A stretch of DNA of 33,589 nucleotides, taken from NCBI RefSeq assembly GCF_000636015.1, contig NZ_JFZJ01000025.1, forward strand, positions 1 to 33,589, given 5' to 3'. A program made the translations under genes and the position numbers. This DNA is from Rhodomicrobium udaipurense JA643 (GTDB taxonomy: Bacteria; Pseudomonadota; Alphaproteobacteria; Rhizobiales; Rhodomicrobiaceae). The notes beneath the pieces were generated by a model. The model worked only from the letters and a program-made list of their open reading frames with translations. It ran no database searches and was not told the DNA's origin. This document shows, piece after piece, positions 1-8,057 of this stretch (within the stretch, counting starts at the first letter, position 1; every line of letters starts with the position of its first letter).

Positions 1-1186
1 TGCATCCGGCACCGGCTCGGGCAATCTCGTGCGCGGCGACCGGAACCGAGCATCGGGCTTCATCACCGGCAACCTCGTCGACGGCAGCGACAACGCCGCG
101 TCCGGCACCGGCTCGGGCAACATCGTGCGCGGCGACCGCAACGCGGCGTCGGGCTTCATCACCGGCAACCTCGTCGATGGCTCGGACAACAGCGCGGCCG
201 GCACCGGCTCGGGCAACATCGTGCGCGGCAGCCGCAACGCGGCGTCGGGCGTCGGGACCGGCAACGCTGTCTTCGGAGATGACAACAGCGCTTCGGGCAC
301 CGCTTCCGGCAATCTCGTCATTGGCTACGCGAACCAGACTTCCGGCGTTGGAACCGGCAATGCGGTGCTCGGCATCGGCAACCAGTCGAGCGGCATCGCC
401 TCGGGCAACGCCGTGCTCGGGAACGGTAACGTCGCCGTGGGTAACCTCTCCGGTAATCTGGTTGCTGGCAGCCGAAATCAGGCCAGCGGCTCGCTCGCAG
501 GCAACGCTGTGAGCGGGAACGACAACATCGCTATCGGCACTCTCTCAGGTAACGGCGTCGACGCTGACCGAACGACATCGATCGGCTTCGGTGCCGCGGC
601 GAGCGCCAACGACGCGGTTGCAATTGGCACCGGCGCACAAGCCTCCGGCAGCCGCTCCGGGGCGTTTGGCACGGGAGCCAACGCGGGCTACACCAACTCC
701 TACGCGATCGGTACAGTCTCCACCACGCGCGCCAACCAGGTCTCCGTGGGCAACGCCAATAACCAGTATACCTTCGCCGGTATCACCAGCTACCAGAGCA
801 AGGCCTATCAGTCCGGTCCGCTCGAAGTCGTGACGTCTGACCGCAACGGCAACCTTGCCTCGGATGGCGGCTTCCTCTTCAACCGGATGGGTTATCTCGG
901 GTCGAGGACGGAAGACCTCGCGGCCGGTATCGCGGTCGCGACCTCGCTCGCCACGCCGGATCGTACTGCCGACCAGACCTGGGCGCTCGCCGCGAACTGG
1001 GGCAACTATGACGGCTACAACGCGTTTTCCGTGTCTGGCATCGCAGCCATCGCGGGCGGCGTTTTCGACGCGAACGACATGGTCTCACTTGGCGGCGCGA
1101 TCGGTTTCAGCACCGACCGCGAACAGGTTGCGGGCCGCGTCTCGCTACAGATCGCGGGCGGCGGCGGACTTCCCCCGCTGAAGTAA
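1..1186 (+). CDS. YadA-like trimeric autotransporter adhesin, 3' part
   Basis: The frame is open from base 2 of the window, so the N-terminus lies upstream; the GTG at 29 is not the real start. The visible ~394 residues begin with about 12 short repeats of the type N-x-A-S-G-x-x-x-G-N-x-V-x-G, which match the left-handed beta-roll head repeats of YadA/Hep_Hag adhesins. They end with a region (roughly the last 90 residues) containing AGIAVATSL, a WALAANWGNYDG stretch and alternating hydrophobic strands like a YadA membrane anchor. Such proteins trimerise, insert a 12-strand barrel in the outer membrane and expose a passenger that binds surfaces. The anchor is somewhat unusual because it ends in a Gly-rich tail and LPPLK rather than an aromatic residue. 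A strong terminator follows. The family call is fairly secure; the ligand is unknown. Confidence 0.8.
   Translation, partial: ASGTGSGNLVRGDRNRASGFITGNLVDGSDNAASGTGSGNIVRGDRNAASGFITGNLVDGSDNSAAGTGSGNIVRGSRNAASGVGTGNAVFGDDNSASGTASGNLVIGYANQTSGVGTGNAVLGIGNQSSGIASGNAVLGNGNVAVGNLSGNLVAGSRNQASGSLAGNAVSGNDNIAIGTLSGNGVDADRTTSIGFGAAASANDAVAIGTGAQASGSRSGAFGTGANAGYTNSYAIGTVSTTRANQVSVGNANNQYTFAGITSYQSKAYQSGPLEVVTSDRNGNLASDGGFLFNRMGYLGSRTEDLAAGIAVATSLATPDRTADQTWALAANWGNYDGYNAFSVSGIAAIAGGVFDANDMVSLGGAIGFSTDREQVAGRVSLQIAGGGGLPPLK
8..295 (+). repeat. 96-bp tandem repeat inside the adhesin
   Basis: The motif GGCACCGGCTCGGGCAA recurs at 8, 104 and 200, a period of 96 bp (32 residues, two head repeats). The first two units are nearly identical and the third diverges. 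Recent duplication within the head domain would change adhesin length. Confidence 0.8.
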
Positions 1187-1234
1187 CCGGCAGGATCGAA
1201 GTGAGGCGGCTCACCGCCGCTTCGGTATAAATCC

Positions 1235-1266
1235 GAAGAACCGCCTTTTTCAGGCGGTTCTTCTTT
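1235..1266 (+). terminator. Rho-independent terminator after the adhesin
   Basis: An 11-bp perfect stem (GAAGAACCGCC / GGCGGTTCTTC, 1235-1245 and 1253-1263) has a T-rich 7-base loop and is followed by TTT. It sits 49 bases after the adhesin stop codon. Confidence 0.85.
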
Positions 1267-1281
1267 GCGTCGATCTTCACG

Positions 1282-1357
1282 TTAGTGGTCCGATTCCGAC
1301 ATTTGCATCCGTTCGCGGCGCCTCGTGAGCAAATGCCGGAATCACAGGGACCACTAG
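1282..1357. repeat. Palindromic dispersed repeat, copy 1
   Basis: The left arm begins TTAGTGGTCCGATTCCGAC and continues ATTTGC. The right arm is its near reverse complement, running from GCAAATGCC at 1329 to GGACCACTAG ending at 1357. The arms are 25-29 nt with about 20 nt between them. Related copies lie at 1371-1448 and 24484-24555, all bounded by (C/T)TAGTGG and CCA(C)(T/C)AG. It looks like a REP/MITE-type intergenic palindrome; no ORF lies inside. Confidence 0.7.
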
Positions 1358-1370
1358 CAACGTGTTGATT

Positions 1371-1448
1371 TTAGTGGAGCTTTTGAATTTGACATTTGAG
1401 CGAGAGCTCGCCACAAACGGGACTCAAATGTCAAATTTGCTCCACTAG
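1371..1448. repeat. Palindromic dispersed repeat, copy 2
   Basis: The outer arms are TTAGTGGAGC (1371-1380) and GCTCCACTAG (ending 1448), and the inner arms are AATTTGACATTTGAG and CTCAAATGTCAAATT. It belongs to the same family as copy 1 but has the variant arm GGAGC...AATTTGACATTTG in place of GGTCC...ATTCCGACATTTG. The two copies are only 13 bp apart, suggesting preferential insertion or duplication behind the adhesin terminator. Confidence 0.7.
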
Positions 1449-1468
1449 CTCGACACTTAGTGTCGAGC
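1448..1468. other. 9-bp perfect inverted repeat
   Basis: GCTCGACAC and GTGTCGAGC flank TTA, 46 bases upstream of the next gene. It abuts the palindromic repeat. It could be a protein-binding operator or simply part of the repeat cluster; there is no T-tract to make it a terminator. Confidence 0.45.
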
Positions 1469-1517
1469 CTGTCAGGCCGCTTCCGCTCGAACGTGTACTG
1501 GTCTAGGAAAGCTTGTG

Positions 1518-2180
1518 ATGTACCCGAAGGTAACGATGGCTGGACATGCAAGAGTCGGCTTTGGCGTTCTGGTGCTCGCCGTGTTGCTTGTCGGGGAGGC
1601 GCGGGCCCAACGGAGCGCACAACAACCCCAGCCCGGAAATTGGAGCGCGTCCAGCAAGTCCTCCGCGCAACCAAACAAGCCAGTACCTGCGACCAAGGAG
1701 CAAAAGGGCGGGACGACCGCCGCGACACAAGGCGACGCGCTCGCCGCGCGCAATCCCGCCATCCCGAACGACTACAAACTCGTGATGCTGATTAAGACCA
1801 CGATAATCGCGGTCAATCAGGCCAATATGACGGGCAATTACACGCTGCTACGCGATCTCGGCACGCCGGACTTCCAGCGGAGCAATAATCCGACGCGGCT
1901 GGCGGAAGCTTTTGCGTCCCTTCGCCAGCGCAATCTCGATCTCGCCCCGATCCTCTTCATCACCCCAAAACTGGCAGGGCCGCCATCCTTGCAGCAAAAT
2001 GGTTCCATCCGTCTGACCGGCCTCATCCCCTCGTCGCCGGAGCAGGTCCATTTCGACTTCGCCTTTTTGCAAGTCGATGGCCAGTGGATGCTCGACGGCA
2101 TTTCCCTCGCGATGGTTCAGCCCAAGGCGCCCATCGAGACCTCCGCAGCGCCAGCCGCCCAAGCTGCGAAAAAGCGCTGA
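1518..2180 (+). CDS. Exported protein of unknown function
   Basis: The product is 220 residues. A signal peptide is clear: a short basic N-region, then the core VGFGVLVLAVLLVGEARA ending in an AxA cleavage site near residue 31. A Ser/Pro/Gln/Lys-rich low-complexity linker follows to about residue 80. The compact C-terminal domain (about 85-205) includes NDYKLVMLIKTTIIAVNQAN and ends in a strand-rich FDFAFLQVDGQWMLDGISL motif typical of NTF2-like or lumazine-like folds. ATG 1518 was chosen over GTG 1515 because AGGAAA at 1505-1510 is better spaced from it. I do not recognise the family. It is probably periplasmic. It stands alone between the palindromic repeats and the toxin region. Confidence 0.7.
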   Translation: MYPKVTMAGHARVGFGVLVLAVLLVGEARAQRSAQQPQPGNWSASSKSSAQPNKPVPATKEQKGGTTAATQGDALAARNPAIPNDYKLVMLIKTTIIAVNQANMTGNYTLLRDLGTPDFQRSNNPTRLAEAFASLRQRNLDLAPILFITPKLAGPPSLQQNGSIRLTGLIPSSPEQVHFDFAFLQVDGQWMLDGISLAMVQPKAPIETSAAPAAQAAKKR

Positions 2181-2278
2181 CCGTGGGTGAGCGAATGGAA
2201 ATCCTGTACCGCCGGCGCGGGCATGCTTTTTTTGATAGGTTGATGGGATCCGCGCGCTGAAATGGCATCGTTACGAAG

Positions 2279-2391
2279 GCCATGTGTCAGCAAAGAAATG
2301 AGACTTGCCCGACCGAACGCCGGATCGCTATTCGATGCTGCTTCTCAGCTCGCCGTGCGCGCATTCGCGTCAGCGGGCGCCATCCTTACCA
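2279..2391 (-). pseudogene. Orphan 3' tail of a duplicated effector gene
   Basis: This stretch closely repeats 2878-2992, which encodes the last residues (APADANARTAS, stop) of the large protein at 2951-5938 plus about 70 bp beyond its stop. Read on the minus strand it gives the same MAPADANARTAS and stop, with no gene body attached. The two copies are about 600 bp apart and flank the 117-residue gene. The simplest reading is the remnant of a second effector copy left after cassette duplication and deletion. Confidence 0.6.
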
Positions 2392-2456
2392 CGGTGCAAG
2401 CTGCTCGGGTGTCGCGCCTGGATTTTATGCGCAATGCGAGAGCCCGATTAGCAAGT

Positions 2457-2810
2457 TTAACCGGGTTCGAAATAAAACCGCTTGAGCTTACCCGCTTCGT
2501 CGAATTCGAGCACATAAAAATCAAGGTCGATCATGCCGACACCGAGATCGTAGATGAAAGCTCCCGTTTTCTTTTTCCCGTCTGGCTGCCCCAAAATCGA
2601 CACGACCTCATCTTTCGTCATTCCAATGCGCAGAACGTTCTTTTCGAGATCAAGAGACATACCATGGCGTGAGTTGCTGGACGTCAAATTCCCGGCTTCT
2701 GATCTCCATTTTTGCGAATCGAAACTGCTAGATGCTGCCGAATTTACCCCAAGCACTAGAGCCGTTGCAGAAATGGCGGCCAAAGTCGATACGGTAAGTT
2801 TGCGTCTCAA
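2457..2810 (-). CDS. BamE/SmpA-like exported small protein, possible immunity protein
   Basis: The product is 117 residues. It starts at TTG 2810, supported by a GGGAGG ribosome-binding site 7 bases upstream; no ATG is suitably placed. Residues 1-27 form a signal peptide (RRK, then a hydrophobic core ending in NSAASS). The C-terminal half carries IGMTKDEVVSILGQPD, the signature helix-turn of the SmpA/OmlA/BamE fold, followed by a beta hairpin with FYVLEFDEAGKLKRFYF. No lipobox is obvious, so it is probably periplasmic rather than a lipoprotein. It lies directly downstream of the large SH3b/LysM protein on the same strand, between two copies of that gene's tail. That is where an immunity gene would be expected, and periplasmic placement would suit a wall-acting toxin. 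The immunity role is inference only. Confidence 0.7.
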   Translation of the reverse strand: MRRKLTVSTLAAISATALVLGVNSAASSSFDSQKWRSEAGNLTSSNSRHGMSLDLEKNVLRIGMTKDEVVSILGQPDGKKKTGAFIYDLGVGMIDLDFYVLEFDEAGKLKRFYFEPG

Positions 2811-2950
2811 AATGCTGCCTCCCTTTTCTGGAAGTGAAATTTCCGCCGCCTACTCATTATGTCGAATTACATAACCGCCATGTGTCAGCAAAGACGATGG
2901 GGCAGCTCAAAAAGCGCCCGACCAAACGCCGGATCGCTACTCAATGCTTC

Positions 2951-5938
2951 TCAACTCGCGGTGCGCGCATTCGCGTCAGCGGGCGCCATCACGCCAGGAG
3001 CCGGGCCGTCGTTCGCGACACCATGCTCTCCATAGGAGACCTTGTCGCTCCACGCCAGGTCGCCGTTTCGATCGATGACGACAAGTTCGCCCCTGTTCAT
3101 CGCTTGCTGGACTAGATCGACGAGTTGTTCAGGCGAGGCGTTCGGGTGTTCTTGTGCGATGCGGCGGCCGACTGAATTGTTATAAATATCCATTGCCTCG
3201 CGGTCGGCTGGATTGCCTGAAACACCTTCGTGCGCATTCGTGAAGCTCTTGGTGAATTCTGCGCCGAAGCGCTCCGTCATCAGCGCATTCCAGTAGGTAT
3301 GGCGGAAGGCGTCCATATGGCCGTCGTTTGCGCCCCATATGTTGAATTCGCGCTCATCTGTAAAGTGGCTTTTCTTATCCCGCGGAGCAGGATAATGCTC
3401 TTTGGCGATCATTTCTGCCAAGTTTGCGATGTCGTTGAAATCTCTCAATTCCAACGGCGAAAGCTTGTTGAGCATCTCACTTTCGGTGGCCGTCACTCTC
3501 TTCGATCCCGTGAACCAGCCGAGCGGCGCTCCGGGTTCCCACTGAACCATGCCGCCGGGATCGTCGGGCATCTGGTAATCGTGCAAGATCTTGCCGAGAT
3601 CCGCGCGACCTGAAGCGTTCGTCTGCGGATTGGCGGGTCGCGGCGGCGCTTGCGTTACCGGCGTGTCGGAGCCACTGCCTTCGGATGTGCTGTTCGAGTC
3701 GCTCGGCACGGACGGAGCGGCTGGAGTCGCCGGAACAGAAGGCGCGGATTCGGTGGACGGGGCGGAAGGCGCGGACGATCCAGATATAGAAGGCGCGGAC
3801 GGGCTGCCCGCCGATCCGGCGCTGGGTGCGCTGCTCGAAGGTTGCTGCGGCTGAACAGGTGGCTGAGGCTGCGCCGGCTGCGTAGGCCCGCCCGGCTTTG
3901 CCGTTCCCGGAATATAGATCGTGTCTCCGGGGAAGATCATGTTCGGGTCGATGAGGTGATCCGAATTGAGTCTCACTGTCTCGTCGAAGTCGACGCCATT
4001 CTGTTTCGCGATGTCCCAGATCGTATTGCCGGGCTTCACCGTATGTTCGCGGTATCCGTCGGCTTCGAGTTCAGGATCGATGCGCCCGGTGGCGTCCATC
4101 GCGCCAGCCTTATGCGGCGTGACGTAAGAGCCATTCACCCAACCCTGAACCGGTCTGTCGTTGACATCGGTTCCGGTAACTTCGACCCAGCGATTTCCCT
4201 TTCGGTCCGAAGCCTCGTTACCTGTCGGCTGAAGGAACGTACCATGCTGGAACGCCGAAACCTTCTGGCCGTTTGCATCCGGCGTCTCGCGGACGTTGAG
4301 ACCGTCATGCGGCACAACCACCACCTGATCGGGCTTCGCCGGGCTCTGCTGGGCGTCACCGGATGGCGCCGGACCCTGCGGCGCTGCGGGCGGCTCTGCA
4401 TCCGGCCCCGCCAGTCTTTTGGCGATCTCGGTCCCCGTGAAGGTGGCCGTGCGTCTGCTCGTCACGTCATCGAGACCGATGTCGCCTTCGAGCGAAACCT
4501 TGCCCTCCACTACGTCGGCAACCTCGATGCCGATCTCGTGCTGCTGATGCACGCCGTCGCGCCCCAGTGTCTCATTTCGCGCCGTAACCGTTAAGTCGTC
4601 GCCGAGATTACCGAAGGCGCTCTGAAGGTCGCCGTGCAGCATGCTGTTGACCGCCGATCCCGCATGCTCCGTAGGATTGTCGACCGTCACGCCGAAGTTC
4701 AGGCGGTTGATGTCGGTACGGCTCAGATCGGCGAGCCCCTGCGTCTGATAGTCCAGACGCAGGTTCGCAGAGAGGCGATCCGGCGCGCCGAGGTTGGAAA
4801 GCTCCGGCAGGGCCGAGAAGTTTCCCTTGCCCGGCGTTGTGCTGGCCGAGCCGTTCGCCGGCAGATCCCAGCTCAGGCTAACCTCCCCGCTGAATCGGCC
4901 GTGATCGACGATGTTCTGCGGCACATAGCCGATTTCAAGCTGGTCGAACTCCTGCTTGCCGATCGTCAACTTCTCCTTGGCGCTGAGGCTCAGATCGCCC
5001 GACAAGGTATAGGTGAGCCGCCCGAGCTGGCCGTTCTGAGGCAGTTGGACAGTGCGTGTAATCCACTGATTATTGTCGAGCCGTGGCTCTATACCGAGAT
5101 TGGCGAACTTGACCGCGACCTTGCCGCGCTCTTGAAGGCCGAGGCGCTCGGAGTAGCTTGTGACATGGTCGCGAAGGAAATTTCTGTCTTCCTGCGAAGG
5201 TTCGACGGCTTTCGCGGCCAGATCGCCTAATCCGGGTATCAGATTCCCGTTGTCCGTGACCGGGTTCGAGAAAGGATTGGAGATCGAAGCAAGCGGGTTG
5301 ATCGCCTTCGTCGCGGCGTTGCCCCCGTCGCGAACGGCTTCCGCGGCGGCCAGTTTCTGGAGGGTCTGGACGGCGCGAGCCGCGTCTTGCTGACTGTCGA
5401 AACGCATCGTCACTGACCCGGTCGTTCGGGCATTCAGTTCGAAGGCCGGGTCGACGCCGGGAACGGGCGCTTCGACCATCGCCCCGCCAAGCAGGTTTTT
5501 GTCGAAGGTGACATCGTAATGTGGCTTCTGTCCGTTGTTGTCGGCTGCCGGTTCATCGCCAACCTGCTTCACCGTGATGGAAAATCCGTACTGACCCTTG
5601 ACGCCGATAGGCACGCCCTCGATCGGCAACTGCAGCTTGCCTTCTGCGGTCATGGCCATAACCAGTTGATCGCCGTCGGTGTTTAGACGGGCAATCTGGC
5701 TCTCCGGATCGGAGATCGTCTTGCCGGCTTGCTCAGCCCCGCCCGCGACGCTTGCAAGCGGGTTACTGGTCCCCGCCTTTGCTCGCTCAATCGCGGTCGC
5801 CGCATGGTCGACGAGGGAAGATGCCGCGTCTTTCGCTTTATCGAAAACGCTGCGAAACTTGTCCGCGAGCGACTCTTCGGGTTTCGGCAGAGTCGCGGCG
5901 CGAACGGCACTCACGTCATTCGGTACGGCGATAACCAT
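2951..5938 (-). CDS. Large SH3b-LysM protein with C-terminal toxin-like domain, candidate T3SS-coregulated effector
   Basis: The product is about 995 residues. ATG 5938 is preferred to the in-frame ATG 5959 because GGGG precedes it at usable spacing. Residues 1-535 are an unfamiliar, strand-rich region without a signal peptide. An SH3b domain follows (about 540-610, with DGLNVRETPDANGQK and WVNGSYVTP), then a LysM domain (about 627-676, HTVKPGNTIWDIAKQNGV...PGDTIYIPG). Both typically bind peptidoglycan. Next is a Pro/Ser linker (about 677-775) and a C-terminal domain (about 840-960) with DAFRHTYWNALMTERFGAEF, AHEGVSGNP and MDIYNNSVGRRI. These motifs recur at the C-termini of polymorphic toxins (DUF6973-like); conserved His, Glu and Asp suggest catalysis, but the reaction is not known to me. 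A tts-like box lies 74 bp upstream, shared back-to-back with the nuclease toxin. The absence of a signal peptide fits export by a dedicated machine. Confidence 0.7.
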   Translation of the reverse strand: MVIAVPNDVSAVRAATLPKPEESLADKFRSVFDKAKDAASSLVDHAATAIERAKAGTSNPLASVAGGAEQAGKTISDPESQIARLNTDGDQLVMAMTAEGKLQLPIEGVPIGVKGQYGFSITVKQVGDEPAADNNGQKPHYDVTFDKNLLGGAMVEAPVPGVDPAFELNARTTGSVTMRFDSQQDAARAVQTLQKLAAAEAVRDGGNAATKAINPLASISNPFSNPVTDNGNLIPGLGDLAAKAVEPSQEDRNFLRDHVTSYSERLGLQERGKVAVKFANLGIEPRLDNNQWITRTVQLPQNGQLGRLTYTLSGDLSLSAKEKLTIGKQEFDQLEIGYVPQNIVDHGRFSGEVSLSWDLPANGSASTTPGKGNFSALPELSNLGAPDRLSANLRLDYQTQGLADLSRTDINRLNFGVTVDNPTEHAGSAVNSMLHGDLQSAFGNLGDDLTVTARNETLGRDGVHQQHEIGIEVADVVEGKVSLEGDIGLDDVTSRRTATFTGTEIAKRLAGPDAEPPAAPQGPAPSGDAQQSPAKPDQVVVVPHDGLNVRETPDANGQKVSAFQHGTFLQPTGNEASDRKGNRWVEVTGTDVNDRPVQGWVNGSYVTPHKAGAMDATGRIDPELEADGYREHTVKPGNTIWDIAKQNGVDFDETVRLNSDHLIDPNMIFPGDTIYIPGTAKPGGPTQPAQPQPPVQPQQPSSSAPSAGSAGSPSAPSISGSSAPSAPSTESAPSVPATPAAPSVPSDSNSTSEGSGSDTPVTQAPPRPANPQTNASGRADLGKILHDYQMPDDPGGMVQWEPGAPLGWFTGSKRVTATESEMLNKLSPLELRDFNDIANLAEMIAKEHYPAPRDKKSHFTDEREFNIWGANDGHMDAFRHTYWNALMTERFGAEFTKSFTNAHEGVSGNPADREAMDIYNNSVGRRIAQEHPNASPEQLVDLVQQAMNRGELVVIDRNGDLAWSDKVSYGEHGVANDGPAPGVMAPADANARTAS

Positions 5939-6011
5939 TTTTTGCCCCAAAAAATGCATCCGGGCGTAGGACCGGGCCAGCTCAATCTCGGGGGATCATT
6001 CTCGATTTATG

Positions 6012-6027
6012 CTGACGAAAACCTGTC
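6012..6027 (-). promoter_or_regulatory. tts-box-like site upstream of the SH3b-LysM effector
   Basis: The + strand reads CTGACGAAAACCTGTC; in the direction of the gene it is GACAGGTTTTCGTCAG. Two 5-mers on an 11-bp period (CTGAC-N6-CTGTC) are typical of OmpR-family regulators. It lies 74 bp upstream of the ATG at 5938. It is identical to the site at 26244-26259. Confidence 0.65.
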
Positions 6028-6100
6028 CGCGCTGGCCAAAGAAATGAACCGGCTCATGCGCCGCGCGCGGTAGCCTGAAATCGATAGCGTCTGGTCAGTG

Positions 6101-6116
6101 GACAGGTCTTCGTCAG
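6101..6116 (+). promoter_or_regulatory. tts-box-like site upstream of the nuclease toxin
   Basis: GACAGGTCTTCGTCAG reads in the direction of the toxin gene, 64 bp upstream of its ATG at 6180. It differs from the site at 6012 by one base and is inverted to it, so both divergent genes have a box in the same orientation relative to transcription. Confidence 0.65.
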
Positions 6117-6179
6117 GTAGGCCGCGCTAGCTAGTAACCAGTTTTTGGGAAGCCATTGCCGTCAACTGGGGGCAGACAA

Positions 6180-7331
6180 ATGAATTTAGGCGCTGCAGAC
6201 AGCATTTCGTCCGTCCGTGACACTTCCTTCGTTTCCGATGCGCTGAAGGCTGACAGCTTCAAGGCGCAACTCGAAGCCCACCCCGCCAATACACCTGCAA
6301 AGCAGGAACAGCCGGCGCCAAAGAAAGAAGAGAAGGCCGACGCCGGCGGCGATTGGATGACGCGCGGGCTCGGCGCGCTTCAGGCTGTCGGCGGCGTGCT
6401 CGAAGTTGTTGGCGGCGTCGCGGGCGCCATCATCACCTCCGAGACGGGCGTTGGCGCTGTCGTGGGTGGCGCTGTCGCGCTGCACGGCATCGACGATATT
6501 CAGGCGGGCCTTCGCACCGCGTTCTCCGGTCAGTCGACCGAAACCTTTACACAGGCCGCGACGACCGACGCCGCCAAGGCGCTCGGTGCAAGTCCCGAGG
6601 TCGCAATGGGCCTCGGCATCGGTGTCGACCTCGTGGCGGGAGGCATCGTGGGAGGCGGTGGCAAGGCGGCCGTCAAGGGCGCTGGCCTGATCGACGATGC
6701 GGCGAGGCTCGCCAACAAGGCAGACGATGCAGCCCGACTCGCGGGCAACGCCGATGACGCGGCAAAGGCTGGGACGAAGGGCGACGACGCGCTGAAGCTC
6801 GCCTCGAAAGGAGACGATGCGGCGAAGGCAGCTGACGACGTTCTGCAGGAAATCACTACGAAATCCGGCACCAAGGGCAACTGGTCAGCGGAACTAGCCA
6901 ATCCGAAACCGAACACGGTCTACAAGATCGACGGCGACAAGATCTATCACACCGACGATCTCGGCCGCGTTAAGGACGTGGATGTTGATTTGTCTCTCAT
7001 CAAGCGTGATCGTAACACGAAAGCGCAGTCTGCGGTTGGGCATTCCGGCGAACCCGGCGATCAGGGCGGTCACCTAGTGGCTTCATCGCTAGGTGGGTCG
7101 GGCGACAAGATCAACCTGGTGCCACAGAACGGCAATTTGAATACCGGTGCATGGAAGCGCATGGAGGATCGTTGGCGTGAGGCTCTCCAAGACGGAAAAC
7201 CGGTTCATGTGAAGATCGAAAACGTTTACGATGGATCCAGCATCCGACCGGAAAGCTTCAACATAACGTATCGTATTGGCAATGATCGTCCGGTGGAAGT
7301 GACCTTTAGGAATGCGCCCGGAGTGAGGTAA
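6180..7331 (+). CDS. Polymorphic toxin with C-terminal DNA/RNA non-specific endonuclease domain
   Basis: The product is 383 residues. ATG 6180 is preferred over an upstream in-frame TTG at 6156 because GGGGG lies 7-8 bases before it. Domain order: a polar N-terminus without a signal peptide; a glycine-rich hydrophobic region (about 60-105 and 145-170) like the membrane-active pre-toxin segments of polymorphic toxins; a run of five DDAA/KADD repeats (about 175-225); and a nuclease domain (about 235-383). The last includes YKIDGDKIYHTDDLGRVKDV, GDQGGHLVASSLGGSGDKIN and LVPQNGNLNTGAWKRMEDRW. The GGH of this block is the expected catalytic His of the Endonuclease_NS_2 (EndoU/NucA-like beta-beta-alpha-metal) group. 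Immunity-like genes follow with 1-bp overlap (TAATG). A tts-like box precedes it. Target cells and delivery route are inferred, not shown. Confidence 0.82.
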   Translation: MNLGAADSISSVRDTSFVSDALKADSFKAQLEAHPANTPAKQEQPAPKKEEKADAGGDWMTRGLGALQAVGGVLEVVGGVAGAIITSETGVGAVVGGAVALHGIDDIQAGLRTAFSGQSTETFTQAATTDAAKALGASPEVAMGLGIGVDLVAGGIVGGGGKAAVKGAGLIDDAARLANKADDAARLAGNADDAAKAGTKGDDALKLASKGDDAAKAADDVLQEITTKSGTKGNWSAELANPKPNTVYKIDGDKIYHTDDLGRVKDVDVDLSLIKRDRNTKAQSAVGHSGEPGDQGGHLVASSLGGSGDKINLVPQNGNLNTGAWKRMEDRWREALQDGKPVHVKIENVYDGSSIRPESFNITYRIGNDRPVEVTFRNAPGVR

Positions 7332-7648
7332 TGGAAAGCACCGACATCGTGATCAATCGAGAGATTGGCCAGTTGCTTTACGACGTAGCTCCAGATGATG
7401 CACGGAAAATCATCATGCGGGCGAAGCTTGCCGATGAAGGAGACGTCGGAGAGTTTGAATTCGATTACGAGAACGAAAAAGGTGACGTGAACTGGTTCGC
7501 TTCGACTGGCAAAACCAACTCACGCTTGCTTGATCTCCTTGAGCGCCATCGGGCCTTTTTCGTTTCCCAAAATCAATCGCCTTGGAAGGCATGTACGATA
7601 ACGATAGATGTCGAGACTGGGAAATTTTCGATGAATTTGAAATACTAA
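7331..7648 (+). CDS. Immunity protein 1, YezG-like
   Basis: The product is 105 residues. The ATG overlaps the toxin stop (TAATG), and GGAGTGAGG within the toxin's last codons serves as ribosome-binding site. The protein has the pattern INREIGQLLYDVAPDDARKI...MRAKL, an acidic strand pair, a LLDLLERHRAFFVSQNQSPWKA helix and a final TIDVETGKFSMNLKY strand. This resembles small acidic cytoplasmic immunity proteins of the YezG/DUF600 type that pair with LXG/YeeF-like nucleases. Tight coupling to the nuclease gene and two further paralogues downstream support an immunity role. Confidence 0.72.
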   Translation: MESTDIVINREIGQLLYDVAPDDARKIIMRAKLADEGDVGEFEFDYENEKGDVNWFASTGKTNSRLLDLLERHRAFFVSQNQSPWKACTITIDVETGKFSMNLKY

Positions 7649-7680
7649 CGCTTTGCAAAGGGCGTTGCGGAAGCTTGGAA

Positions 7681-7734
7681 ATTGGCAACGAGCGGCCGGT
7701 GCAAGAAATGTTCAAGAACGCGTCGGGAGGGCGT
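7681..7734 (+). pseudogene. Orphan 3' remnant of a second nuclease-toxin gene
   Basis: Between immunity genes 1 and 2 a short frame reads IGNERPVQEMFKNASGGR, matching the last residues of the toxin upstream (IGNDRPVEVTFRNAPGVR). No start or nuclease core remains. The nucleotide sequence has diverged at several positions, so the duplication is not very recent. It marks where a second toxin-immunity cassette was joined and lost its toxin. Confidence 0.65.
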
Positions 7735-7736
7735 TG

Positions 7737-8057
7737 TTGCAGAGTCGCGACATCGAAATCTGTAACAGGATCGGGCAACTGCTTTACGATACGGCCCCGG
7801 ACACCGCACGCAAGATCGTGATGCGCGCCAAGCTCGCGCCCGAGGGTGATGCGGTACGGTTCGAATTCGACTCGATTAATGAGTCGGGCGAGGCGAACTG
7901 GTTTCTAGCCCCCACAAATGTCAACTCGGAACTGATGAATCTTCTGAACGAGCATCGTGATTTTTTTGTTTCCCAGAATCAACCGCCGTGGCGTGAATTC
8001 AATTTCACGATGGATGTGGAAGCGGAGAAGTTTTCGCTGAAGCTTAACTATGACTGA
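7737..8057 (+). CDS. Immunity protein 2, paralogue of immunity protein 1
   Basis: The product is 106 residues. TTG 7737 is preferred: GGGAGGG lies at 7725-7731 and the encoded start (LQSRDIEICNRIGQLLYD) aligns with the start of immunity protein 1. An upstream extension to 7653 would translate the orphan toxin remnant out of frame. The features shared with paralogue 1 are IGQLLYDTAPDTARKIVMRAKL, the NWF strand, LLNEHRDFFVSQNQPPW and the C-terminal MDVEAEKFSLKLNYD. It probably protects against a variant toxin no longer present here. Its stop overlaps the next start (ATGACTGA). Confidence 0.7.
   Translation: MQSRDIEICNRIGQLLYDTAPDTARKIVMRAKLAPEGDAVRFEFDSINESGEANWFLAPTNVNSELMNLLNEHRDFFVSQNQPPWREFNFTMDVEAEKFSLKLNYD

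Noticed and set aside
6012..6027. Reading the boxes as PHO boxes for PhoB
   Set aside because: The 11-bp half-site spacing is shared, but the half-sites are CTGAC/CTGTC without the AT extension and all lie at T3SS/toxin genes beside a local OmpR-type regulator. Not fully excluded.
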